42,554 nucleotides of DNA from Cyclobacteriaceae bacterium (lineage in GTDB: Bacteria; Bacteroidota; Bacteroidia; Cytophagales; Cyclobacteriaceae): assembly GCA_003565295.1 (NCBI GenBank), contig PXCO01000378.1:1-42554 (forward strand). The letters run 5' to 3'. Positions 15,859 through 24,006 of this stretch are shown one piece after another (position 1 is the stretch's first letter; the number at the start of each line of letters is the position of its first letter). The notes beneath the pieces are model-generated. The model did not search any database, was not told where the DNA came from, and saw nothing but the letters and a program-made list of their open reading frames with translations. A program made the translations under genes and the position numbers.

Positions 15859-16092
15859 ATGAAAGGTTATTCAACCATAAAAGGTGTATTCAATACGCTT
15901 TTTTTGAAATTAAAAACTGATTCAATTTTCCACATTAAAAAGCGCAAGAAAATCCACTTGCAGAAATTACAGGAGGAATACCTGAGAAGATCATCCAAAA
16001 CATTTATAACACGGATGGCCTCAAAATCAGCTAGTGTAAATAACCTGACCTCAACTTCCTTCCTCGATGAAACAACGAAAAAAACCTATTGA
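15859..16092 (+). CDS. Doubtful basic 77-residue ORF
   Basis: The ATG directly abuts the preceding TAA. The product is Lys/Arg-rich in its first half (HIKKRKKIHLQKLQEEYLRR) and Ser/Thr-rich in the second, with no recognised domain. It may be a small operon tail gene or chance. Supported only by position and an open frame. Confidence 0.3.
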   Translation: MKGYSTIKGVFNTLFLKLKTDSIFHIKKRKKIHLQKLQEEYLRRSSKTFITRMASKSASVNNLTSTSFLDETTKKTY

Positions 16093-16123
16093 CAGTTCTA
16101 TAAAGGACGGTTAAAGCGAGTGG

Positions 16124-17587
16124 TCAATCCCTCAACAACTTCTTAAGCTTTTCCCTTACCCTTACAAATTCCGGGTTATTGGCTAAGTTATTAAACTCCT
16201 TAGGGTCAATATCATGGTCATAGAGTTGCGCACCACGTTTACCCTCATCCCATTCAATGTATCGCCAACGCTCAGTTCTCACTGCTCGCCCCATAAAATC
16301 ATCGGGCAATCGCCTTACTTGGGTTAATGCAGGGTAATCCCAGTCCGTTTCCGGGTTGCGAAGTAAAGGGCTCAAATCTTTTCCTGCCAGGTATGCAGGG
16401 GCTTCCAACCCACATAAACTTGCCAAAGTGGGATACATGTCGATCAGTTCCACTACTCTTCTGCTGGGCTTTCCGTTTCCTTCCATGCCCGGTGCGGAGA
16501 TATAAAAGGGCACCCTGGCGGACTCCTCAAACAAACTTTGCTTTTTCCACTGACCATGTTCTGTAAGATGATACCCGTGATCACTCCAAAAGACGACAAT
16601 GGTATGGTCTGCTAAACCCAGCTCCTCAAGTGCGTCCAATAATCTTCCCACCTGTGCATCCACAAAACTAACCGAAGCATAGTAGGCACGGATCACTTCT
16701 TTCCGTTGACTCTCCGTAAGGTCCCAATAGAGTGGATGGGTCCAAAAAGCAGGTTTGGGTATATCCTCGAGATGCCCTTCGGGTTCCTCTGGAAGCTTTA
16801 TTGCCTCCAATGGGTATAAGTCAAAGTATTTTTTCGGTGCTATGTAAGGACAATGCGGACGGAAAAAGCCAGCAGCAATAAAAAAAGGTTCGTCCACATG
16901 GGCTTTCATCATCCTAATTGCCTCATCTGCCACCATGGCATCAGTCTGCTCCTCATCCCCTCCGTCAGCCGCCAAAAAAGACAATGAACTTCCGAGCCCC
17001 CTTTTTGGGGTATAGTTGGTGAGTAGATGTTCATCGGCCTTGTCCCTTCCTTTGGGGTTGGCCACTTCATGCCAGGATTGGGGGTCATCCAATCCATTGG
17101 TACCGATGTCCCCAGGAACACCGTAATGAAAAATTTTTCCAGACCTTGCCACAAAGTATCCATTTTCCTTGAAAAGTTGGGGCAAGGTGGTCACCGTTGG
17201 GATGTTGTCCCTAAAATTGGTCTTCAGATCATAAACCAGGGTGGTGTCTGGCCTTAGTCCCGTCATGATGGAAACCCGGCTTTGGCTGCATTGTGGATAC
17301 TGGCAATATGCTTTCTCAAACAACACTCCCATTTCGGCCAACTTGTCAATATTGGGGGATTTCACCAAGGGATGACCATAACTTCCCAAATGGTTGTTCA
17401 GGTCATCCGAGGCAATAAACAAGACATTATAAGGCCTATCATCATTCAACTGACCCTGCACCTGATTACACATAAACATCAGGGATAAAGTGAAAATGAA
17501 GATCCTTAATGGAAGAATGGAAAATATGTGTTGTCTCCTTTGATTGAAGAGGCAAAACACCCAGGGATATAACTGGAAATTCATCAT
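16124..17587 (-). CDS. Secreted sulfatase, iduronate-2-sulfatase-like
   Basis: A 487-residue sulfatase. The N-terminus has a long charged lead, then a hydrophobic signal (LRIFIFTLSLMFMC) ending near VQGQ. The metal-binding start is FIASDDLNNHLGSYG (D61, D62). The activation site is CSQSR (C100, R104), followed by VSIMTG. The usual Pro of CxPxR is Gln here; Cys and Arg are kept. SDHGYHLTEHGQWKKQSLFEE and FFRPHCPYIAPKKYFDLYP match the iduronate-2-sulfatase-like S1 group. The Cys must be converted to formylglycine by an unlinked maturase. It converges on the sugar operon and may desulfate a related glycan. Confidence 0.88.
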   Translation of the reverse strand: MMNFQLYPWVFCLFNQRRQHIFSILPLRIFIFTLSLMFMCNQVQGQLNDDRPYNVLFIASDDLNNHLGSYGHPLVKSPNIDKLAEMGVLFEKAYCQYPQCSQSRVSIMTGLRPDTTLVYDLKTNFRDNIPTVTTLPQLFKENGYFVARSGKIFHYGVPGDIGTNGLDDPQSWHEVANPKGRDKADEHLLTNYTPKRGLGSSLSFLAADGGDEEQTDAMVADEAIRMMKAHVDEPFFIAAGFFRPHCPYIAPKKYFDLYPLEAIKLPEEPEGHLEDIPKPAFWTHPLYWDLTESQRKEVIRAYYASVSFVDAQVGRLLDALEELGLADHTIVVFWSDHGYHLTEHGQWKKQSLFEESARVPFYISAPGMEGNGKPSRRVVELIDMYPTLASLCGLEAPAYLAGKDLSPLLRNPETDWDYPALTQVRRLPDDFMGRAVRTERWRYIEWDEGKRGAQLYDHDIDPKEFNNLANNPEFVRVREKLKKLLRD

Positions 17588-17959
17588 ACAAATCCTATTG
17601 TTTTACTATCCGAACGATCTCAACTTTATAAACCTACCAAAAAATTGCCAGCTAGAAAAGTACGGGGAAAGAGGAATGTTATTAGCCGCAGAATTTGACT
17701 CGAGGATTGAGCCCCACCCTATCTCTCGTGAGGATTTCAATCAGGTAATTCATTTATGGTTGAAATCAAAAAAACAGGGATTAAGTTGGTTGCATAAAGT
17801 CCTCTAATGAATGTACGTATCGGATAGTAAAAATTATGGGCACCTCGCCGTCAACATTTTCCATCTCTGGGGTTAAAAAAACCATTAAGACATTATGCGC
17901 ATTGTCCCCCCTTGCTACCCAATATTCCTAAACGTCCTTAATGGTTAAATAATGTGTTT
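17588..17959. other. Intergenic region downstream of the his operon and upstream of the sulfatase
   Basis: This 372-nt region holds the sulfatase upstream sequence on its left and the probable his-operon terminator (17873-17946) on its right. A plus-strand open frame to 17807 shows no recognisable domain and overlaps the sulfatase start antisense; I do not call it. No good TAnnTTTG promoter for the sulfatase was found. Confidence 0.4.
17873..17946 (-). terminator. Probable terminator after the his operon
   Basis: Read on the minus strand, AACCATTAAG (17946-17937) pairs perfectly with CTTAATGGTT (17889-17880), extended by GAC/GTC across one bulge. A run of eight T follows directly. The loop is long (about 45 nt), so the fold is less certain than a tight hairpin. 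Confidence 0.5.
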
Positions 17960-18370
17960 CTAAAGCCTTATATAACTATAATAATCCCCGCCCGGAATGC
18001 TGAAAAGTTGATCATAGGCAAGGGCATAAAGGTAAACCCAGCAATCCACCCAACGCCCTTCCTTATGCAGAAATACATTGACCACTTTTCTTTCATACTC
18101 CCAGGGCGCTAGTTCACCCTCCCCTGTGCCCTCATAAGCATCGAGCCAGCGAAGGGTTTTTTCAGGTTGATGTAGGCAATAGATCTCACCTATCACCCTG
18201 GCCTCTCCCATGTCCGCCAAAACTGCCGCAGGGTATTCGCCTAGGTCAAAGATCTTACCCCAGAAGAACCCTTTGCCTAAAAAATCCGATTCTCTCTGTA
18301 GTTTTTTTGCCATGGGGTGGCCTAAGCCTTTCAATAAGGTGCCATAGACAAATAATTTGTCCGGGGTCAT
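17960..18370 (-). CDS. Gamma-glutamylcyclotransferase-like (AIG2/GGCT family) protein
   Basis: A 136-residue protein with the family opening LFVYGTLLKGLGHP (residues 6-19) and YPAAVL in the substrate loop. LRWLDAYEGTGEG carries the conserved catalytic Glu region, and a CWVYLYA strand is near the end. Family members convert gamma-glutamyl compounds to 5-oxoproline, but the fold is also used by other enzymes, so the substrate is uncertain. It starts 7 nt after hisIE and is the last gene of the his operon. Confidence 0.8.
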   Translation of the reverse strand: MTPDKLFVYGTLLKGLGHPMAKKLQRESDFLGKGFFWGKIFDLGEYPAAVLADMGEARVIGEIYCLHQPEKTLRWLDAYEGTGEGELAPWEYERKVVNVFLHKEGRWVDCWVYLYALAYDQLFSIPGGDYYSYIRL

Positions 18371-18377
18371 GTTTACT

Positions 18378-18983
18378 TTATTTTCTATGCCTTTGCATCA
18401 ATACTTCCATCACTTCATCCAACTCATAGCCCTTTGCTTCCAGCAAAACCAAATAGTGAAACAGTAAATCCGCCGCCTCTCCTAGAAAGAGCTCCTTATT
18501 GTCATCCTTGGCTTCAATGACTATTTCCACTGCTTCCTCCCCTACTTTCTGGGCCACTTTGTTGATTCCTTTCTCAAATAAAGATGCGGTGTAGGATGCA
18601 TCGGAGGGGTTGTTTTTTCTATCCTTGATGATGCTTCTTAGTCTATCAATAAAATAAGTCCTGGAACGATTGGTGTCTGCAAAACAGGTGTCGTCTCCCT
18701 TATGACATACCGGCCCAACAGGGCTTGCATACACTAGAAGGGTATCCCGGTCACAATCTAACTGTATATCCCGAACCATAAGATAATTCCCCGAAGTTTC
18801 CCCCTTGGTCCAGAGCCTGTCTTTAGTACGGCTAAAAAAAGTTACTTTACCGGTCTCCTGGGACTTTGAAAGTGCCTCTTGGTTCATAAACCCCAGCATC
18901 AGGACCTTTCCAGTATCCACATCCTGTACAATGGCGGGAACAAGTCCCTCCCCTTTCTCAAAATCTATGTCTAATGCTTCCAT
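18378..18983 (-). CDS. hisIE: Bifunctional phosphoribosyl-AMP cyclohydrolase / phosphoribosyl-ATP pyrophosphatase
   Basis: A 201-residue fusion. Residues about 1-110 are HisI: LVPAIVQDVDTGKVLMLGFMN, then LDCDRDTLLVY and GPVCHKGDDTCF with the metal-binding Cys/Asp residues. Residues about 115-200 are HisE: RSIIKDRK, SYTASLFEKG, KVGEEAVEIVIEAK, ADLLFHYLVLL. It catalyses steps 2 and 3 of histidine biosynthesis in the cytoplasm. The length is normal for the fusion. It lies 13 nt after hisF and 7 nt before the GGCT-like gene. Confidence 0.96.
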   Translation of the reverse strand: MEALDIDFEKGEGLVPAIVQDVDTGKVLMLGFMNQEALSKSQETGKVTFFSRTKDRLWTKGETSGNYLMVRDIQLDCDRDTLLVYASPVGPVCHKGDDTCFADTNRSRTYFIDRLRSIIKDRKNNPSDASYTASLFEKGINKVAQKVGEEAVEIVIEAKDDNKELFLGEAADLLFHYLVLLEAKGYELDEVMEVLMQRHRK

Positions 18984-18996
18984 AATTGCTGCTATT

Positions 18997-19752
18997 TTAT
19001 ATACGTATGGGAACGCCTTCTTTTTTCAAATAAGCTTTTAACGCTGGAATGGGAATTTCCTTAAAATGGAATATGCTGGCCGCTAGGGCAGCATCTGCCT
19101 TTCCTGCGGTAAACACATCCCTAAAGTGCTGCATGTTGCCTGCCCCCCCGGAGGCAATTACCGGAATACTTAGGGCTGAAGATATTTCTGAGGTGATATC
19201 ATTGGCAAAACCAGCCTTGGTACCATCATGATCCATGGAGGTGAGCAGGATTTCTCCCGCTCCTCTTTCCATTACTTCCTTCGCCCATTCTTGGGTAACC
19301 TTGATGGTAGGCTTTCTACCTCCATGGGTATGTACAAAGTCCACCCCGTCCAGGTTCTTGGTATCTATAGCCACCACGATGCACTGGCTGCCAAATTCAG
19401 CAGCCATCTCGTCTATGATATCAGGGTTTTTTACAGCGGATGAGTTTACACTTATTTTGTCGGCTCCTGCCTGCAAAAGTGCTTTAACATCGTCTACACT
19501 TGAAATTCCTCCCCCCACCGTAAAGGGAATATTCACCGTTTGGGCCACCTTGGTTACCAATTCCACCAGGGTTTTGCGTTTTTCCACTGTGGCGGTAATG
19601 TCCAAGAAAACCAATTCATCCGCACCCTGTTCTGCATATATCCGACCTAGTTGCACAGGGTCTCCTGCATCGCGAAGCTCCACGAAATTTACACCTTTAA
19701 CTGTTCTCCCATCTTTAATATCTAAGCAGGGAATGATTCTTTTGGTCAACAT
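18997..19752 (-). CDS. hisF: Imidazole glycerol phosphate synthase, cyclase subunit
   Basis: A 251-residue (beta/alpha)8 barrel. The opening [17 protein letters not shown] contains the catalytic Asp 11. The second catalytic Asp lies in [14 protein letters not shown]. The phosphate-binding segments TVGGGI and VIASGGAG are intact. With HisH it makes IGP and AICAR from PRFAR. It is placed 21 nt after hisA. Confidence 0.97.
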   Translation of the reverse strand: MLTKRIIPCLDIKDGRTVKGVNFVELRDAGDPVQLGRIYAEQGADELVFLDITATVEKRKTLVELVTKVAQTVNIPFTVGGGISSVDDVKALLQAGADKISVNSSAVKNPDIIDEMAAEFGSQCIVVAIDTKNLDGVDFVHTHGGRKPTIKVTQEWAKEVMERGAGEILLTSMDHDGTKAGFANDITSEISSALSIPVIASGGAGNMQHFRDVFTAGKADAALAASIFHFKEIPIPALKAYLKKEGVPIRI

Positions 19753-19773
19753 ATTCGTATTTTCGATAAAGGT

Positions 19774-20496
19774 CTAGCCACGCACAAAGTCGGCCAATTG
19801 TTCCAATGTTATTTTTTGCTCATAGTAAGCCTTTCCAACGATACCCCCTTGCACACCTATATCAGCCAAAGCTTCCAGGTCACTATAACTGGCCACTCCG
19901 CCACTTGCGATAAGCTTCAACCTGGGAACGGCTTGCAGGATTTCCCTATACAGGTCTACGGAAGGCCCCTGAAGAAGGCCGTCCTTTGCCACATCAGTAC
20001 ATATCACGTATTTTACACCCTTAGCTGCATAACTCGAAATAAAGGAAAGTAGATCCATGGAGGTGGTTTCCTGCCAACCGCTGATGGCAATCTTCCTGTC
20101 CTTGGCATCTGCCCCCAAGATGATTTTCTCCCCACCGTAGATATTAAGCCAGGATTCGAAAAGTTGAGGGTCTTGGGCTGCAATACTTCCACCCGTGACC
20201 TGTGAGGCACCTGCATGAAAGGCAGCTTCCAGATCTTCGGTGGATTTTACACCTCCCCCAAAATCCACTTTGAGAGAAGTATGGGTACAAATGCGGGAAA
20301 GCACTTCCAGGTTAACGATCCTTTTGGCCTTAGCACCATCCAAGTCCACCAAGTGCAACCTTTTGATTCCGGCATCTTCAAACCGCTTTGCAACCTCCAA
20401 TGGGTCATTGGCATATTCCTTTTTTTGGGCATAGTCTCCTTGAGTAAGTCTTACACACTTACCATCTATGATATCTATTGCGGGTATAATTTCCAT
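19774..20496 (-). CDS. hisA: 1-(5-phosphoribosyl)-5-[(5-phosphoribosylamino)methylideneamino]imidazole-4-carboxamide isomerase
   Basis: A 240-residue (beta/alpha)8 barrel. IIPAIDIIDGKCVRL carries the catalytic Asp 8; CTDVAKDGLLQG carries the second acidic residue. VDFGGGV and IASGGVAS bind the phosphates. It performs the Amadori rearrangement of ProFAR to PRFAR. One nucleotide separates it from hisH, so the two are tightly coupled. Confidence 0.97.
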   Translation of the reverse strand: MEIIPAIDIIDGKCVRLTQGDYAQKKEYANDPLEVAKRFEDAGIKRLHLVDLDGAKAKRIVNLEVLSRICTHTSLKVDFGGGVKSTEDLEAAFHAGASQVTGGSIAAQDPQLFESWLNIYGGEKIILGADAKDRKIAISGWQETTSMDLLSFISSYAAKGVKYVICTDVAKDGLLQGPSVDLYREILQAVPRLKLIASGGVASYSDLEALADIGVQGGIVGKAYYEQKITLEQLADFVRG

Positions 20497-20497
20497 G

Positions 20498-21085
20498 TCA
20501 AAGTGCTAGAAAGTTTTTGAGAATTCGATCTCCGGTAACACTACTTTTTTCGGGATGTGCCTGCATGGCATAGAAATTATCCCTGTGCAATAGTGCAGAA
20601 AAGTCCAACATATAGTGGGTTTTGGCAATGGTGTATTCAGGGTGCAGTTCTGCATAATAGCTATGTACGTAATAAGCATAAGGCTCATCCCCAATCTCTT
20701 TCAACAGCGGGGTATCAGCAGGGTTTTCCAACAGGTTCCACCCTATATGAGGAACTTTCTCCCGGGCTGGGAATTTTTTTACTTGTATCGGAAATATCCC
20801 TAAGCAGCTGGTGTCCTTTTCCTCGGAATAGTCGCAAAGCAATTGTAGCCCCAGACAAATCCCTAGGAAAGGCTGCTGTAATGACTTGATTAACTCGTCT
20901 AACTTACGGGCCTTTAGGTATTTCATGGCCGTTGCCGCCTCACCTTGCCCAGGGAATATTACCTTATCAGCTTTCCTTATGGTTTCCCAATCATCGGTAA
21001 GTTCGGCATCTGCTCCTAGCCTTTCCATGGCGTACAGGACTGACCTAACATTCCCAGCGTTATATTTGATTACTGCTACTTTCAT
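20498..21085 (-). CDS. hisH: Imidazole glycerol phosphate synthase, glutamine amidotransferase subunit
   Basis: A 195-residue class I glutamine amidotransferase. The nucleophile is Cys 77 in FLGICLGLQLL, and His/Glu of the triad are in MQAHPEKS near the C-terminus. PGQGEA and YYVHSYYA are typical of HisH. It supplies ammonia to HisF. It is the first his gene here: hisG, hisD, hisC and hisB are not in the window, so the his genes are split. The 205-nt upstream region carries copy B of the palindromic repeat and shows no His-rich leader peptide. Confidence 0.96.
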   Translation of the reverse strand: MKVAVIKYNAGNVRSVLYAMERLGADAELTDDWETIRKADKVIFPGQGEAATAMKYLKARKLDELIKSLQQPFLGICLGLQLLCDYSEEKDTSCLGIFPIQVKKFPAREKVPHIGWNLLENPADTPLLKEIGDEPYAYYVHSYYAELHPEYTIAKTHYMLDFSALLHRDNFYAMQAHPEKSSVTGDRILKNFLAL

Positions 21086-21143
21086 CTGTTTGTATTTTCC
21101 TTTCAGCGGTCACATGGAATGCCTTGGATAATCATCCCCCTGT

Positions 21144-21161
21144 ATGAGAATTCTTTCTCAT
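21144..21161. repeat. Short perfect hairpin upstream of hisH
   Basis: ATGAGAA, loop TTCT, TTCTCAT: a 7-bp stem with a 4-nt loop, 59 nt before the hisH start and adjacent to repeat copy B. It may be part of a longer version of that repeat. No T-run follows, so it is not an obvious terminator. Confidence 0.5.
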
Positions 21162-21230
21162 GGGCATTTCATATGTTTATAATTGTCTTTCAATGGTCAT
21201 CCCGATAGCCACCGAGAGGAATAAGGCCGC
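21162..21230 (-). repeat. Palindromic dispersed repeat, copy B
   Basis: Read on the minus strand, the core matches copy A over 29 positions (21222-21194) with five differences, all transitions. In that strand the changed stem bases still pair as G-U (CTCGGT with ATCGGG). The tail CAATTATAAACATATGAAA follows. It lies about 80-140 nt before hisH, pointing toward it. Confidence 0.7.
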
Positions 21231-21290
21231 TAAAATACTGGATTTAGGCATGGAAATATAATTTTACTCCGCAAATTTCCTTTGCCACCT

Positions 21291-22073
21291 TTAGATATCA
21301 GCGGGCTTTTTGAGCATGCGCTCCAGACATTCTTCTATTTCAGGGATAGAAGCATAAAGCTGCTCATAACTCTCGATCACATAATACCTGTCTTGAAACC
21401 TGTTTTTCCAATAAGGGTTGTTTAGGATGGTTTCCACGTCAAAGTCAAGATGCCTAGGTTCCTCGGAAAGGCAGTATTTAGTTTCACCTGCGGAACTCAA
21501 TATCCCGGCCCCATATACCCTCAGGGAGCCATTTTCCAGGATAAGTCCAAACTCAATGGTAAACCAATACATTCTGGACAATAGCTCTATTGCCAGCGGG
21601 TTATCCAAGTTAGTTAAGGCTATCCTTGCCAGATCGGAAAGAAAAGCCACATACGGCTGATGGGTGAGCAGAGGCAGGTGGGCAAACGCATCGTGAAACA
21701 TATCGGGCTCCTGTAAATAATCCAATTGCTCCTTTTTTCTAAGCCAGGTAGAGGAAGGGAAGCGTTTATGATAAAGCAGCCCGAAAAACAAATCATTATC
21801 TATCAGGCCCGGCACTACCTGCACCGACCACTTGGTACTATCACCCAAAATTTGGTTGACCTTGTTAAAGTTGGCGATTTCCTTTGAAGAAAACCCTATA
21901 AGGTTCAAGCCATCCAAATAAGCCTTGGAGGCAGCATTGGGGAGGTTCTCGTACTGTCTCTCAAAAAGTATTTTCCAAACTTCTAAGTCTTCGGCAGTGT
22001 AGGAGTCATAATCTTGTTTTGAACCTTTAAGTCTGGGGTCGGAGAGTATCCGGCTTTCATCGGGAAGAGGCAT
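21291..22073 (-). CDS. phhA: Phenylalanine 4-monooxygenase-like aromatic amino acid hydroxylase
   Basis: A 260-residue catalytic domain with no ACT regulatory domain. The iron ligands are recognisable: H127 and H132 in PDMFHDAFAHLPLL, and E174 in FTIEFGL. The Gly normally before the second His is Ala here. GAGILSSAGETKY matches the pterin/substrate loop of bacterial enzymes. It hydroxylates Phe to Tyr with a pterin and oxygen, giving either Tyr supply or the first step of Phe breakdown. It lies 122 nt after aroF, with a hairpin-plus-T-run only 22 nt before its start, so its expression may be read-through or attenuated. Confidence 0.9.
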   Translation of the reverse strand: MPLPDESRILSDPRLKGSKQDYDSYTAEDLEVWKILFERQYENLPNAASKAYLDGLNLIGFSSKEIANFNKVNQILGDSTKWSVQVVPGLIDNDLFFGLLYHKRFPSSTWLRKKEQLDYLQEPDMFHDAFAHLPLLTHQPYVAFLSDLARIALTNLDNPLAIELLSRMYWFTIEFGLILENGSLRVYGAGILSSAGETKYCLSEEPRHLDFDVETILNNPYWKNRFQDRYYVIESYEQLYASIPEIEECLERMLKKPADI

Positions 22074-22094
22074 TTTCTTTTTAAGTTTTCAATT

Positions 22095-22126
22095 AAAAAA
22101 GGGCGAAGAGCTTAACCTCATGCCCT
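22095..22126 (-). terminator. Terminator-like hairpin between aroF and phhA
   Basis: On the minus strand AGGGC (22126-22122) pairs with GCCCT (22104-22100), with an inner GAG/CTC pairing. A T-run at 22100-22095 follows. The start of phhA is only 22 nt beyond it. It could end the trp operon or attenuate phhA. Confidence 0.6.
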
Positions 22127-22195
22127 ATACGTTTACTACGTTCATCCCACTGATTCAGTTCAGTAATTATCTAATTTATTCTTGGTAAAATTAAT

Positions 22196-23215
22196 TTATA
22201 ACAATGGGAAAGTTTTGCGCATCGCAAAAGTCTTACGAATCTGGTCTGCCAGTAGTGCACTCTGGGCGAAATTCAGCGTCTGTTGACCGTCAGAATAGGC
22301 CTTGTCAGGATCCTCATGGGTTTCATAGATGATGCCGTCGGCTCCTGCCATAACCCCGGCCAATGCCATCTGGGCCACGAAATCCCTGATCCCTATGCCA
22401 TGGGAAGGATCCACCACCACTGGAAGGTGGGACTTTGATTTCAAAATAGGTACTGCATTTAAATCAAGGGTATTTCTGCTGGCCTTTTCATAGGTTCTTA
22501 TCCCCCTTTCACAGAGGATCAGCTTTTCATTACCTCCGGAAAAAACGTATTCCGCAGATTGCAACAGTTCTTCTATGGTACCTGAGATCCCTCTTTTGAT
22601 CAATACTGCTTTATCGATTTTCCCCAATTCATCGAGCAGGTTGAAATTCTGGGTGTTTCGTGCACCTACCTGGAATACATCCACGTAGTCGTGCATTTCC
22701 TCTATCTGGGACACTTGCATCACCTCCGTCACGATCTTAATACCGGCTGCCTTGGCATGTTTGTACCATAGCTTGAGTCCTTCCATACCCATACCCCTGA
22801 AGGAATAGGGACTGCTCCTGGGTTTAAATACCCCTCCTCTCATAAGGTTAATCCGGTTGGATTTAAGATGGGCTATGGTATGGACAATTTGCTCTTCCGA
22901 CTCTATGGAACAGGGGCCTGCCACTATTGCCATATCCCCATCCTTGATGCTTACCCCATCACCCAAATCAATGGATGTAGGCTTAACCTTCCACTTTTTA
23001 GAGACCAACTTATAATCATCAGAAACGACATGGATATCCTGAATGCCATTGAGGTGGCCAATGCTTCTTATGTCAAACTCCCCGGTACCGGTACCGATCA
23101 GGTACTCCCCTTTCTGGGTTTTTACTTCTGTGATTTTATAGCCTACCTTATTGACCTGGGTCATCAAGGCTTCTTTTTCTGCGGCACTTACGTCTAGCCT
23201 AAGTTGAATGATCAT
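22196..23215 (-). CDS. aroF: 3-deoxy-7-phosphoheptulonate (DAHP) synthase, type I-beta with N-terminal regulatory domain
   Basis: A 339-residue protein. Residues about 1-70 form a ferredoxin-like domain as in the Thermotoga-type enzyme. The catalytic barrel has IVAGPCSIES, MRGGVFKPRSSPYSFRG, RGISGT, ILCERGIRTYE and VVVDPSHGIG, the substrate- and metal-binding set of this family. It condenses PEP and erythrose-4-phosphate, the first shikimate step. Its start overlaps the trpA stop by 4 nt, so it is translationally coupled to the trp operon and falls under the same attenuator. Confidence 0.95.
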   Translation of the reverse strand: MIIQLRLDVSAAEKEALMTQVNKVGYKITEVKTQKGEYLIGTGTGEFDIRSIGHLNGIQDIHVVSDDYKLVSKKWKVKPTSIDLGDGVSIKDGDMAIVAGPCSIESEEQIVHTIAHLKSNRINLMRGGVFKPRSSPYSFRGMGMEGLKLWYKHAKAAGIKIVTEVMQVSQIEEMHDYVDVFQVGARNTQNFNLLDELGKIDKAVLIKRGISGTIEELLQSAEYVFSGGNEKLILCERGIRTYEKASRNTLDLNAVPILKSKSHLPVVVDPSHGIGIRDFVAQMALAGVMAGADGIIYETHEDPDKAYSDGQQTLNFAQSALLADQIRKTFAMRKTFPLL

Positions 23216-23994
23216 TGTTTTACCTTCTGTATGAAAGAATGAATAGCAGGGGATAGATCTCCTTTCTCATTGGCCTTTTTCAATATATTGATAAAGGCGC
23301 TCCCTATAATAGCACCGTGGGCATATTGCGAAGCCTTTGAAAAGGTTTCATGATCGGAAATTCCAAATCCTATAAGTCTGGGATTACTTAGCTCCATGCG
23401 TTGAATCCTTTCAAAATAAGTAACCTGCTCCTGGCTTATACCGGACTTTGCTCCAGTAATGCTTGCCGAGGAAACCATATATATGAACCCATCGGAATGC
23501 TGGTCTATTTCCCGGATTCTAGCCTCACTGGTTTGGGGACTGATCAAAAAGGTATTCCTTAGCCCATATTCATCAAACAATTCTTTATATTCATAAATGT
23601 ATTGTTTCATTGGCAAATCAGGGATGATCAATCCATCCACTCCCACTTCCTTGCATTTTTGGCAGAACTTTTCCACACCATATTGTACCACTGGATTAAG
23701 GTAACCCATCAAAATGACTGGTAGGCTCAAATGCTCTCGCATGTTGGCAAGTTGCTCAAACAATTTATGTAGGCTCATGCCATTGCTTAAGGCCACCATA
23801 TTGCTGTCCTGTATGGTAGGGCCATCAGCTATGGGGTCAGAATAGGGTACTCCCACCTCAATGATGTCGGCACCAGCCGACTCCAGTGCCTTCATGACGG
23901 GCAGGGTGTCCTCAAGATGAGGAAAACCTGCAGTGAAATAAATGGATAAAATATCCTTCTTTTTATTTTTGAAAAGTTGGTCAATTCTGTTCAT
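23212..23994 (-). CDS. trpA: Tryptophan synthase alpha subunit
   Basis: A 260-residue (beta/alpha)8 barrel. The catalytic Glu 46 is in IIEVGVPYSDP, Asp 57 in ADGP, and the phosphate-binding loops are GFGISD and GAIIGSAF. It cleaves indole-3-glycerol phosphate to indole for TrpB. The family-typical YFTAGFP opening supports the start. It lies 12 nt after trpB. Confidence 0.97.
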   Translation of the reverse strand: MNRIDQLFKNKKKDILSIYFTAGFPHLEDTLPVMKALESAGADIIEVGVPYSDPIADGPTIQDSNMVALSNGMSLHKLFEQLANMREHLSLPVILMGYLNPVVQYGVEKFCQKCKEVGVDGLIIPDLPMKQYIYEYKELFDEYGLRNTFLISPQTSEARIREIDQHSDGFIYMVSSASITGAKSGISQEQVTYFERIQRMELSNPRLIGFGISDHETFSKASQYAHGAIIGSAFINILKKANEKGDLSPAIHSFIQKVKQ

Positions 23995-24006
23995 TAAATT
24001 ACCAGA

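Noticed and set aside
17544-17807. Plus-strand 87-residue open frame
   Set aside because: It overlaps the sulfatase start antisense, has no recognised motif and no supporting neighbours.
21177-21251. 24-residue hydrophobic ORF upstream of hisH
   Set aside because: It is read through repeat copy B. The hairpin pattern explains the similarity to the 31-codon ORF better than two real genes, and no coupling to a neighbour exists.
21086-21290. Possible His leader peptide before hisH
   Set aside because: I searched the minus strand for runs of His codons and found none; the region holds repeat copy B and a short hairpin instead.
22130-22150. Six-codon ORF (MNVVNV) ending at the hairpin before phhA
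   Set aside because: It has no Phe, Tyr or Trp codons, so it does not look like an aromatic-sensing leader peptide; probably chance.
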